From the NCBI GenBank assembly GCA_025350325.1, contig JANXYB010000141.1:1-51933 (forward strand): a stretch of 51,933 nucleotides of DNA, in the 5' to 3' direction. The position numbers were made by a program, and so were the translations under genes. Below the pieces are notes generated by a model, which had not been told where the DNA came from, made no database searches, and saw nothing but the letters and a program-made list of their open reading frames with translations. Source of the DNA: Acidobacteriaceae bacterium (GTDB lineage Bacteria; Acidobacteriota; Terriglobia; Terriglobales; Acidobacteriaceae). Below, one piece after another: positions 1 to 7,659 of the stretch. How positions within the stretch are numbered: position 1 is the first letter of the stretch; each line of letters starts with the position of its first letter.

Positions 1-77
1 GGTGTTATCCCTGCGAAGCGTTACCCCTAACAAGGATGATCGCGAGAGCACATGTATGGAGAATCGCTGTCCCGCCA

Positions 78-751
78 TTACCTAACCAGAAGAATCCAGC
101 TTGCGATGTCCGCAACAACCTGCTCTTCGACATGCCCTGGCCTCTGGTATTCCTCCGGCCTCGATCTTGGCCTGCGTTCTGAGCATCGCAACCGCGCGCA
201 CCGCGTCTTCCACCGACTCTTGGTTCACGTTAAAAATTCGCGTCTTCTGCCCATTGTTGCGGATACTGCCGCGTGCGCTTTTCATAACGAAGTACGGCCA
301 TGCCGCGCGATGCGAGTCCTTCGGCAAGGCCGCGAAAGACCTTCGCGCCTCCCACGGATTCATCGCGATCGTTGGGCCCGGAGCCATGCACCAGGACGAG
401 CGCCGGAAAGGACCCAGCGCCCTTCGGAATAGTTAGCGTGCCGGGTAGTTTCCATGCATCGTCGCCAACGGTAACTTCGCTTGCGGAAAAGGAATCCGGA
501 TGCACGTAAGGCGCGCTGTGGAAGTCGCCCACTGCCGCTGCTGGACGCAAGGATATTCCGTCAATCTACCCGGCTTTGTTCCAACTCACTGTGAAATCGA
601 GGGAAATCGGCGCCCAGTGGACTTCAACCACCACCACGGTCCAATCGCCGACGCTCCGAGTGCGTGGCGCATCGATTTTTTGCGGCGGCCCCAAGGCCAA
701 TACCTGCTCCATCTACGTCGTGTAAGTCTCGTCGCTGATGGCGCTCTTCAT
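78..751 (-). pseudogene. Broken alpha/beta-hydrolase gene (DUF3887-like N-terminus)
   Basis: Reading the minus strand from 751 gives MKSAISDETYTT, an in-frame TAG at 715-713, a DUF3887-like stretch ending VSWNKAG, a second TAG at 568-566, then IDGISLRP and a hydrolase core with LVLVHGSGPNDRDE and LRYEKRTRQYPQQW. At the A5 run (232-236; T5 on the coding strand) the frame breaks. Removing one T restores the continuous ANFNVNQESVEDAVRAV. Near 145 the frame changes again, straight into a family-like C-terminus PGHVEEQVVADIASWI that stops at 78, so the middle of the domain, with the expected GHSxGG nucleophile elbow, is missing. Two nonsense codons, a homopolymer frameshift and an internal deletion make this a non-functional remnant of a secreted or cytosolic esterase/dienelactone-hydrolase-like protein. 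The family assignment rests on motif memory only; the true original start could lie further upstream. Confidence 0.72.
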
Positions 752-813
752 CTTGGGCGAGAACTAACGTAGACCCCGTCGATCTTGCCGTCGACCTAAC
801 TGCGATGGGATCA

Positions 814-2538
814 CTAATCACAGACGGCAAGCCTGTTGCGCCCTGCTTGCTTAGCGTTGTACATCGCCTGGTCGGCCTCATGCAGCAAGCTTTTAAGGTC
901 GATGTTGCGCCCATTCAACTGAGAGATCCCAATTGATACGGTGACCTGAACGCGACCGGCGCCTGGCGAAATGATTAAGGCGTCTGCCACGATTCCACAA
1001 AGTCTCCTGGCGACTTCCAAAGCGTCCTCGCCACCTGCTTCAACGATCACGGCAGTAAACTCGTCTCCACCGGCGCGGCCAAAGATATCAAAGTCGCGCA
1101 ACGTATCGCGAATCATTTGCGCCACTTCTTTGAGAACCGCGTCGCCGGTGCTATGTCCCCAGGTGTCGTTGACCGCTTTGAAATGGTCGATGTCGATCAT
1201 CAATAAAGTGAGCGGTCTCTCGAAGCGGATCGAACGGGAAAGTTCGCGCTCAGCCAATTCAACGAAGTGACGACGGTTGAACAGCCCAGTCAAGTAGTCT
1301 GTTTGAGCTTGAACCTCCATTTTAATTTTGAGTGCCTGTTCGATCTCGAACTTCTCCTGCACGAGAAGCAGGTTCACTGCGGACTGCAGTCCCTGCTGCT
1401 GGGCCTGCCGCGCTCGCGTATGCAACATCATGGCAAACAATCCGCCGATGATAAGACCATCGACGATCAGCAGTTGTACGCCCGTCAGACCGATTACCGA
1501 CGCTATTCGATTGTTACGTCCGACCATCCAGAAGGCCCCGTTGCACATCAACACAGCAACAAAGAATGCCTGCACAAGACGTCGGCGCGGAGTGCCTTCT
1601 ACACGGAGTGAAAACGCGATGACAATAAAATACAACCAAGTGATCTTGATTAGAGCGGCGTTGGAGTTTATCGCAAGTGCGTTGTACCCCAAAGCAAGTG
1701 CCGCGAGTAGAGCCGGAAACGTCCAAAGTAGCACGTTGAGCCCACGCGTCAGTATTGGCGGCGGCCCATAAGGTTTGAAGAGTTCACGGCAGAAGAGGAG
1801 GGTTGTGAAGTTGAGCGTCAGGTAAAGGGTGACATTTACCCAATCCACCAAATGCGGAAAGCCTTGGAGAGACAGAGGCGCCAAATAGCCCGTGGCAACG
1901 ATTCCAAAGAGAGTATAAACGGCTTGGTGAATAGCAAAAAGCCCCACGACCGGTACACGGTTCAGAAGATAGCTAAGTATTGCCCAGAGCAACAAGCAGA
2001 CCATGGCGGTAACAAAAAAAACCTCCACTAGGTCGCGCTCGTGGTCCATGTGTTCTGCCTCGGCCGGTTCCAGGGCTTCCACGATGAACTGCGCTGAGCT
2101 TCTGGACTTGACGCGAAGGTAGAAGGTCGCCTCGGGCGCGGCAACATCGACAACGAAACCCAAAGAGATGTTGGCCCGATCGCGATCGCCGTATGCGTAG
2201 TTGTTGCCTGTGACACGCGTCTTCCAGGTAAGTGGATTGCCTGGACCGGCCTCGTACAGACGAACTTCATTCAGGAAGGTTGGCCGAATGAAAAGCACCA
2301 CTTTGCTGCCATTGGCGGGCGCCCTCACCCGGAAGCACAGCCAATGCGCGGAATCGGTGCTAGCCCATAAAATTGGGGCGTCGATCGGCGCCTCTACTCG
2401 CCCCGCCACATCGGCAATTGTCAAAGTTCCAGTTGCATCCACAAAAGCGGTACGCGAAATGATCAGATCGCCCGCCAAAACTGGCTGAGCAAAAGTAAGC
2501 GTGGCCATCGTGATGAGAATGCCGGATAGGAGCTTCAT
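814..2538 (-). CDS. Membrane diguanylate cyclase with 7TMR-DISM sensor
   Basis: 574 aa. A signal peptide (MKLLSGILITMATLTFAQPVLAG) precedes an extracytoplasmic 7TMR-DISMED2-like domain (about 25-165), roughly seven membrane helices (180-385), a short coiled linker and a C-terminal GGDEF domain (about 410-574). The active site reads RAGGDEF at about 488-494, and RDFD lies five residues before it, matching an RxxD inhibitory I-site, so a product-inhibited synthase making cyclic di-GMP from two GTP is predicted. The signal presumably binds the periplasmic domain. The frame stays open to 2979, but I chose 2538 because the signal peptide begins there and the upstream part encodes low-quality sequence plus a degenerate copy of this gene's own sensor region. 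The ribosome-binding site is weak. Transcribed away from dnaX. Confidence 0.85.
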   Translation of the reverse strand: MKLLSGILITMATLTFAQPVLAGDLIISRTAFVDATGTLTIADVAGRVEAPIDAPILWASTDSAHWLCFRVRAPANGSKVVLFIRPTFLNEVRLYEAGPGNPLTWKTRVTGNNYAYGDRDRANISLGFVVDVAAPEATFYLRVKSRSSAQFIVEALEPAEAEHMDHERDLVEVFFVTAMVCLLLWAILSYLLNRVPVVGLFAIHQAVYTLFGIVATGYLAPLSLQGFPHLVDWVNVTLYLTLNFTTLLFCRELFKPYGPPPILTRGLNVLLWTFPALLAALALGYNALAINSNAALIKITWLYFIVIAFSLRVEGTPRRRLVQAFFVAVLMCNGAFWMVGRNNRIASVIGLTGVQLLIVDGLIIGGLFAMMLHTRARQAQQQGLQSAVNLLLVQEKFEIEQALKIKMEVQAQTDYLTGLFNRRHFVELAERELSRSIRFERPLTLLMIDIDHFKAVNDTWGHSTGDAVLKEVAQMIRDTLRDFDIFGRAGGDEFTAVIVEAGGEDALEVARRLCGIVADALIISPGAGRVQVTVSIGISQLNGRNIDLKSLLHEADQAMYNAKQAGRNRLAVCD

Positions 2539-3019
2539 TCGACGACAGTTCTGCGGAAGCCTGGCGCTCGATCTACGCCTTTGGGCGCAATGTACAACTC
2601 CGTTCATCTTCAGGCATAACCAATTCCAACTCATTTTTATCCGCAATTCACACATCTGACAGCCAGGGCAGTGCCGCATCGGCACTCCAAGCCGGGTTCT
2701 ATCGCTGGCTTCATATCCGCTTATCGTTCCCAGCCTCTTGATGATGGTATTTATGAGGCTACTCCTGCGAACGCCAGAGTTGGTTGGAAACGGAAAGGTA
2801 GTTCCGTTACGACAGTTTGGCGGTCGCGTGTGTTTTCGAGGCAAATGAAATGCTGGGACCGTGCTCGCAGCGACGAAGCTCTTTGAGAAAGAGCGGACGA
2901 ATGAAAGCACCACTCTGCTGCCACTGGCTGGCGCCCGCCCTCGAAAGCAGAGCCAATGCGCGGAACTGTACAATCCCACCTAGGCCAGTTCTAAAAAGCT
3001 GGTCCGAGGTTGGGTTCGC
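2539..3019. other. Intergenic stretch between cyclase and dnaX
   Basis: 481 bases between the divergent cyclase and dnaX genes. Apart from the degenerate sensor-domain copy at 2808-2975, I see no gene, RNA or clear hairpin. The promoters of both neighbours must lie here; no convincing -35/-10 pair was identified. Confidence 0.5.
2808..2975 (-). pseudogene. Degenerate partial copy of the adjacent cyclase sensor domain
   Basis: On the minus strand this stretch encodes SAHWLCFRGRAPASGSRVVL and, after a frame change, SGAFIRPLFLKELRRCEHGP then SKTHATAK. These parallel SAHWLCFRVRAPANGSKVVL, FIRPTFLNEVRLYEAGPG and WKTRVTG in the intact cyclase (about 2210-2350). The DNA is also visibly similar: GAATGAAAGCACCACTCTGC against GAATGAAAAGCACCACTTTGC, and both copies carry CAGCCAATGCGCGGAA or AGAGCCAATGCGCGGAA. 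It is a frameshifted fragment, about 0.6 kb upstream of its parent, left by tandem duplication or by loss of a paralogous cyclase. It sits directly in front of dnaX. Confidence 0.72.
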
Positions 3020-4981
3020 ATGGGTTATCAGGTTCTGGCCAGAAAATATCGCCCGCAACGTTTTGCCGACGTGGCCGGCCAGGATCACGTGACGCGGACC
3101 CTTATGAATGCGCTGAGCCAGAACCGCATCGCGCACGGCTACATATTTTCGGGGCATCGCGGCATCGGCAAAACCACCATCGCGCGTATCGTAGCCATGG
3201 CGCTGAATTGCCGTACCGAAATTGGCACGCCGGCGCGCCCAACACCGGAACCTTGTGGAGTTTGCGACTCCTGTATTGAGGTACGCCAGGGCAACGCGGT
3301 GGACGTGATCGAAATCGACGCGGCCACAAATCGCGGTATCGATGAGATTCGCGAACTGCGCGACGCGGCGCGTTACGCTCCGGCGCGCGACAAATACAAG
3401 ATTTATATTCTCGACGAAGCCCACCAGATCACCGAGGCCGCGTTTAACGCGCTCTTGAAGACGCTGGAGGAACCTCCGTCACATGTGATTTTCATGATGG
3501 CTACGACCGAGCCCGAAAATATTCCGCAGACGATTCGGTCTCGCTGCCAGCACTTTAGCTTTCATGCGGTAAAGTTCGACGACATTCTGGCGCAGTTGCA
3601 GATGATCGCGACGCAGGAGCAAGTCGGGGCGGAAGACGGAGCGCTGGCGCTGTTGGCAGAGGCGGGGGATGGATCGATGCGCGATGCCCTCTCCATCATG
3701 GACCAGGCGATTGCCTCGGCCCCCATGGATTCGGACCGGCCTGTGTTGTCCGCTTCGCAGATTCGGGAGTTGATGGGAGCGGTGCCCAATGCGGTGTTTG
3801 AGCGGCTGCTCGAGGCTGTCGCTGCGGGCAAGAGCTCCACCCTGATGGAGCAGTTGAATGATCTATTGAACTGCGGACACAGCGCCTCATCGCTGGCGCG
3901 GCAGATGATTCGCTACCTGCGCAATGCGCTAATGGCGAAGCTGGATGGAGAGCAGACGCAGCTCTTGCAAATTTCAGGAGACGAGCGGGCAAGAGCGGCG
4001 CGCACCGCGATGCTGTTTACCGAAGAGGATTTGACGCGCAATCTGCAAATTGTGCTGCGCACGTTTGATGATTTGAACTGTAGCCAGGAGCAGCGCTTTC
4101 ATCTGGAATTGGGCCTGCTAAAACTGATTCACGCACAGCGTTTGTTGCCGCTGGAAGAATTGTTGAGTAGCGTCGCGGGCGGGCGCGGCGGACTGCCGTC
4201 ACCGCGACCGGTAAGCTCAGGTCCGCGGCCTGCGGCGTCGGGCGCTAGTGCGACGGGCACTCCGCCTTCAACCATGACTTCTATTGTTTCGACAGCGGCG
4301 CCTATACGCCCGTCCTCGGCGCTGCCCGTGGTGGCGGCTCCAATTCCCCGTTCACCCTTGGGGTTAGCGAATGGCGGGGGATCAAGTGTGGCGGGGCCGA
4401 GTATGCCACTGCCAGGTCCCGCTTTCAATGACCAGCGCCTGTCGCCCGCTGCAGTGGCAGTACTGGAGATGGATGCGCCTTCCATCATTTCTCTCGAGGC
4501 TGTTCCATCCCCCGCTCCGTCTGTGTCTAACAAGCTCGTCGATACCATCAGCGTAGCCACGACCGTCAAAGCTCAGGGGGATAGCCTGGCGAAACCACTG
4601 GTCGAAAGCATTCAACTGGCTGTGGTGTCGGCTTTAGCAGCTGCCGGGCATGCATCCGCGTCGCAGTTGCTGAATTCAGGAGCGTGGACGCTGGAAGGCT
4701 CCAGCCTGCGCATTGAAGTGCCGGGCATGGGCAAGAAAATGTTATCGCTCACTGTGAATCTGGCAGCTGAAAAGATCATTCGTCAAGAGTTACAGCGGCT
4801 AGGCGCGCCGACGCGCTTCATGGTGGTTCCAGGCGAAGGCGCAGCCGCATCCGCAGCGCCTATGGCTACACCAATGGCGGGCAGCGTGCAAGAGACCGCA
4901 TTGGCGCATCCAATGGTGCAGCGAGCAAAGGAAATTTTTGGCGCTGAGGTGCGCAGCGTACTGGACCTTCGTAACAAGTAA
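3020..4981 (+). CDS. dnaX: DNA polymerase III subunit gamma/tau
   Basis: 653 aa clamp-loader ATPase of the replicative polymerase. The N-terminal AAA+ module shows Walker A GHRGIGKTT (45-53), a zinc-binding set C64, C79, C82 and C85, Walker B YILDEAH (129-135) and the SRC arginine-finger box (174-176). A collar region follows to about 370. A Pro/Ala/Ser-rich low-complexity linker (about 395-530) then leads to a C-terminal tau-like domain. The usual Walker A is GxxGxGKT, so the His at the second position is a mild variant. First gene of a dnaX-ybaB-(hydrolase)-recR run; 24 nt separate it from ybaB. A GAGG-containing ribosome-binding site precedes ATG 3020. No obvious programmed frameshift slip site was noted. 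Confidence 0.96.
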   Translation: MGYQVLARKYRPQRFADVAGQDHVTRTLMNALSQNRIAHGYIFSGHRGIGKTTIARIVAMALNCRTEIGTPARPTPEPCGVCDSCIEVRQGNAVDVIEIDAATNRGIDEIRELRDAARYAPARDKYKIYILDEAHQITEAAFNALLKTLEEPPSHVIFMMATTEPENIPQTIRSRCQHFSFHAVKFDDILAQLQMIATQEQVGAEDGALALLAEAGDGSMRDALSIMDQAIASAPMDSDRPVLSASQIRELMGAVPNAVFERLLEAVAAGKSSTLMEQLNDLLNCGHSASSLARQMIRYLRNALMAKLDGEQTQLLQISGDERARAARTAMLFTEEDLTRNLQIVLRTFDDLNCSQEQRFHLELGLLKLIHAQRLLPLEELLSSVAGGRGGLPSPRPVSSGPRPAASGASATGTPPSTMTSIVSTAAPIRPSSALPVVAAPIPRSPLGLANGGGSSVAGPSMPLPGPAFNDQRLSPAAVAVLEMDAPSIISLEAVPSPAPSVSNKLVDTISVATTVKAQGDSLAKPLVESIQLAVVSALAAAGHASASQLLNSGAWTLEGSSLRIEVPGMGKKMLSLTVNLAAEKIIRQELQRLGAPTRFMVVPGEGAAASAAPMATPMAGSVQETALAHPMVQRAKEIFGAEVRSVLDLRNK

Positions 4982-5005
4982 CGAATCGCCCCTCGGAGGC
5001 GCAGA

Positions 5006-5335
5006 ATGGTTAATCCTTTGAAGATGGCCGAAATGCTTTCGCAGGCCAACAAGATGCAGGAAGAAGTGCAGCGCAAGCTGGGTCAGACAGTGGTTGAAGG
5101 CACCAGTGGTGGCGGTGCCGTCACGGCGACCATGAACGGCAAGAAAGAATTGATCAAGTTGCGCATTGACCCTTCTGCGGTAGCAACTCTCAGCGGAGAT
5201 CGTCCCGATGTTGAGATGCTTGAAGACCTTGTAGTCGCAGCCATAAACGAGGCCGGACGCAAGGCCGAAGAGGCCATGCAATCGAGCGTGAAGGGCGCAC
5301 TTGGCGGCTTCGACATGGCAAGTCTCGGCTTATAG
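5006..5335 (+). CDS. ybaB: YbaB/EbfC family nucleoid-associated protein
   Basis: 109 aa, the usual family length. The N-terminal helix (MVNPLKMAEMLSQANKMQEE) and the GxxxVxxxMNGKKELIKLRIDP strand segment are typical of this small DNA-binding protein, which forms dimers and coats DNA. It is nearly always found between dnaX and recR, as here. GGAGGC at about 4995-5000 is a strong ribosome-binding site for ATG 5006. The C-terminus ends GGFDMASLGL, resembling the common GGxxxPGL tail. Probably co-transcribed with dnaX. Confidence 0.95.
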   Translation: MVNPLKMAEMLSQANKMQEEVQRKLGQTVVEGTSGGGAVTATMNGKKELIKLRIDPSAVATLSGDRPDVEMLEDLVVAAINEAGRKAEEAMQSSVKGALGGFDMASLGL

Positions 5336-5363
5336 CACGATCGACTTGGAAGGAGAGGAAACG

Positions 5364-6317
5364 GTGAGTGAGAACATGAATCGCAGAGGCTTTCTGCAAC
5401 TGGGTGCAATGGCCGGGGCAGCGGCGATGGCACCACGGTGGGTATTGGCGCAGGCGGCACAGGCGACGGACAGGCTGGCGCAGATGCGCGCTGCCGGAGC
5501 AACGACGCCGATCAAGACGACCAAGCTTTATGACAATGTGTTTCTGCTTCAAGGTGCAGGTGGAAACATGGTGGTGCAGACCGGTCCCGAAGGCAAAGTG
5601 TTGATCGACTCAAGCTTTTCAACTGCGGTTGCGAAGATTCGCGAGGCGATGGACGCGCTCAGCAAGGATGATGCTTCCCATACGCTCATCAACACGCACT
5701 GGCACATCGATCACACCGATGGGAACGAAGCCTTGCATGCGGCCGGATTCACCATCCTTGCACATGAAAAGACGCGCGAACGGCTGGCGACGCCGCAAAC
5801 GATGAAGCTGTTTGGCATATCGTTGCCTGCCGCTGCCGCGGGTGCGCTACCGGTTTTGACATTTGACAGTGTGATGCATGTGAACCACAATGGCGATTCG
5901 CTGGATCTGGTTCACTTTGATCCTGCTCATACCGACACGGATATTTACATTCACTTTCACAAAGCGGATGTGCTGCACGTGGGCGACATCTGGTTCAACG
6001 GAATGTACCCGTTTATTGACGAGGGCACTGGCGGTTCAATTGGTGGAATGATCAAAGGCTCCCAAGCTGCGTTGGGCGTGGCGAGTGACAGCACCAAGAT
6101 CGTGCCTGGGCATGGGCCGCTTGGCAACAAGGCAGACCTGCAGAAATATCACGATATGCTCGCAACGGTTCGGGACAAGGTCGCGGCGTTGAAGAGTGCA
6201 GGCGCAAGTGAGCAAGAAGCGTTGGCGAAGAAGCCGACCGCGGAGTTTGATGCCACGTGGGGTAAAGGCATGATGAACGCGGATACGTTCACTGGTATTG
6301 TTTACCGGACGCTGTAG
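5364..6317 (+). CDS. Tat-exported MBL-fold metallo-hydrolase
   Basis: 317 aa from GTG 5364, chosen because AGGAGAGG (5351-5358) lies at ideal spacing; ATG 5376 is an alternative. The N-terminus NRRGFLQLGAMAGAAAMAP is a twin-arginine-type signal, so a folded metalloenzyme exported to the periplasm is expected. Metal-binding motifs of the metallo-beta-lactamase fold are complete: HWHIDH (112-117) with D119 further on, H189 in PAHTDTD, D208 in HVGD and H250 in PGHG. The substrate cannot be told from sequence; relatives include quinoprotein-relay/SoxH-like and class B enzymes. It sits inside the conserved ybaB-recR gap, 28 nt after ybaB, so it is probably part of that transcript although unrelated in function. 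Confidence 0.85.
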   Translation: MSENMNRRGFLQLGAMAGAAAMAPRWVLAQAAQATDRLAQMRAAGATTPIKTTKLYDNVFLLQGAGGNMVVQTGPEGKVLIDSSFSTAVAKIREAMDALSKDDASHTLINTHWHIDHTDGNEALHAAGFTILAHEKTRERLATPQTMKLFGISLPAAAAGALPVLTFDSVMHVNHNGDSLDLVHFDPAHTDTDIYIHFHKADVLHVGDIWFNGMYPFIDEGTGGSIGGMIKGSQAALGVASDSTKIVPGHGPLGNKADLQKYHDMLATVRDKVAALKSAGASEQEALAKKPTAEFDATWGKGMMNADTFTGIVYRTL

Positions 6318-6350
6318 AAACTCATTTCAATACCTCTAAGGAGATAGGCC

Positions 6351-6956
6351 GTGGCCCGTTATGCCGAGCCGATGGCGCGGCTCATTGAAGAGCTGAGAAA
6401 ATTGCCCGGCGTAGGGACCAAGACCGCGCAGCGTTTTGCATTTCATATTTTGCGTTCGAATGAAGAGGATGCAGCCGCCTTGGCTGAGGCAGTGCGCGGA
6501 CTCAAGGCTAGTCTCCGATTGTGTTCAATGTGCAACAACGTCACAGATGTTGATCCATGTGCGTATTGCACCAGTCCCACACGCAACCAGCGCCAAGTGT
6601 GCGTGGTCGAGGAGCCGACCAACATTGAGGCGGTTGAGCGCAGTCGCGGATACAGCGGCGTGTACCACGTACTGCATGGCACGCTTTCGCCGCTCCACGG
6701 CGTGGGCCCAGAACAGTTACGGGCGCGATCGCTGGTGGCACGTGCCGAGCGGGGCGAGTTGGACGAAGTGATTCTCGCGACAAGTCCGACTCTTGAGGGC
6801 GAAGCAACGGCCAACTGGCTGGCCGGCATCTTGCGCGCCTTCAATGTGCGGATCACACGAATCGCGACCGGAGTCCCTGCCGGAAGCGACATTGAGTATG
6901 CCGATGAAGTGACAATGGCGCATGCCCTTGACGGTCGCCACGAACTAAAGCCTTGA
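6351..6956 (+). CDS. recR: Recombination mediator protein RecR
   Basis: 201 aa, typical length. A helix-hairpin-helix segment LPGVGTKTAQR (18-28), a zinc finger formed by C58, C61, C70 and C73, and a Toprim domain with VVEEPTNIEAVE (85-96) and TSPTLEGEAT are all visible. RecR loads RecA with RecFO at gapped DNA. GTG 6351 is preceded by AAGGAG (6338-6343). Last gene of the dnaX cluster; it converges with a response regulator 16 nt away. Confidence 0.96.
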   Translation: MARYAEPMARLIEELRKLPGVGTKTAQRFAFHILRSNEEDAAALAEAVRGLKASLRLCSMCNNVTDVDPCAYCTSPTRNQRQVCVVEEPTNIEAVERSRGYSGVYHVLHGTLSPLHGVGPEQLRARSLVARAERGELDEVILATSPTLEGEATANWLAGILRAFNVRITRIATGVPAGSDIEYADEVTMAHALDGRHELKP

Positions 6957-6972
6957 GCTCCATTATAGGAGC
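6957..6972. terminator. Short hairpin between convergent genes
   Basis: GCTCC-ATTATA-GGAGC forms a 5-bp stem that fills almost the entire gap between the recR stop and the response-regulator stop. It is short and has no T-run on either side, so it is only a weak bidirectional terminator candidate. Confidence 0.3.
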
Positions 6973-7344
6973 CTATCCGCGCAGGCGGGTCAAGAGGTCT
7001 TGCGGGTGCACTGGCTTGGCGAGGATCTCGAACTCGTAACCGTGGGCGCGTGCTTTCTCAAGTAGATCGGCAGTTGCAGCCTGGCCTGAGAACAGCAAAA
7101 TCTTCACCTTTGGCAGTAAAGCGCGAATTTTGATGGCCGCGTCAATGCCATTTAAGTCGGCCATAATAACGTCGGTGATAAGCATGTCGGGCCGATACGC
7201 TGCAGCCATCTCGAGCGCAGTTTCGCCGGAATAGACTGCGCGGGCCTGAAATCCGCTTTGGTTCAAAATCATTGCCAGCGTATCTGCAATGACGCGTTCG
7301 TCGTCTACTACAAGGACTTTGGGCTTAACCTGGGTCTCGGGCAT
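6973..7344 (-). CDS. Single-domain response regulator (CheY-like)
   Basis: 123 aa consisting only of a receiver domain: acidic pair D14/D15, phospho-acceptor D58 in LITDVIM, S86 in the LLFSG strand and K110 in AKP. There is no output domain, so it acts by protein-protein contact or as a phosphorelay intermediate. AGGAGAGT lies directly before ATG 7344. No partner kinase is adjacent; the gene is divergent from the ABC transporter operon. Confidence 0.88.
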   Translation of the reverse strand: MPETQVKPKVLVVDDERVIADTLAMILNQSGFQARAVYSGETALEMAAAYRPDMLITDVIMADLNGIDAAIKIRALLPKVKILLFSGQAATADLLEKARAHGYEFEILAKPVHPQDLLTRLRG

Positions 7345-7659
7345 ACTCTCCTAAAAGGATAATGCAATAGAATTTCACTTGATTGCCCCGGAGGGCAAAC
7401 CTTCATTGTTCGCTCGCAGTACGCCCAATCGTCAGGCGCCTGCATAGATGATACCCTCTGGCAGGGTAATCCGCCCCAATTTGGCGGTAGCTGATTTTAA
7501 GGGGCGCTTCAGGATCCACGCAAGGTGGGTTACCAACACGAGACCGGAAGACCCACCCTCCCGCTCCCGATTCATCGGGCAGCAACCCGGCTCTCATACA
7601 CTCGCAATATCGGCTCCCTGCCGGAATCCCCGTCGCATCCGACCCGTGGAGAAGCATGC
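7345..7659. other. Intergenic leader between response regulator and ABC operon
   Basis: 315 bases between divergent genes, presumably the leader of the ABC operon. It holds a 7-bp stem (7524-7530 with 7551-7557) described separately. The frame of the ABC ATPase stays open back to 7525, but that extension does not look like protein and lacks a ribosome-binding site. No other gene was seen. Confidence 0.45.
7524..7557 (+). promoter_or_regulatory. Leader hairpin with B12-box-like sequence
   Basis: GGTGGGT (7524-7530) pairs exactly with ACCCACC (7551-7557). The 3' half, AGACCGGAAGACCCACC, resembles the B12-box consensus AGYCMGGAAGACCTGCC of cobalamin riboswitches. The other conserved blocks of that riboswitch (GGGAA, the GCCACTG core) were not found, so this may be chance. 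It could be a plain leader stem affecting expression of the ABC operon. Confidence 0.25.

Noticed and set aside
2539..2979. N-terminal extension of the diguanylate cyclase to 721 aa
   Set aside because: The extra 147 residues precede an obvious signal peptide, lack protein-like sequence, and include a degenerate copy of the gene's own sensor part.
7345..7659. Full cobalamin riboswitch in the ABC leader
   Set aside because: Only the terminal B12-box-like stem is seen; the core conserved blocks are absent, so only the hairpin is reported.
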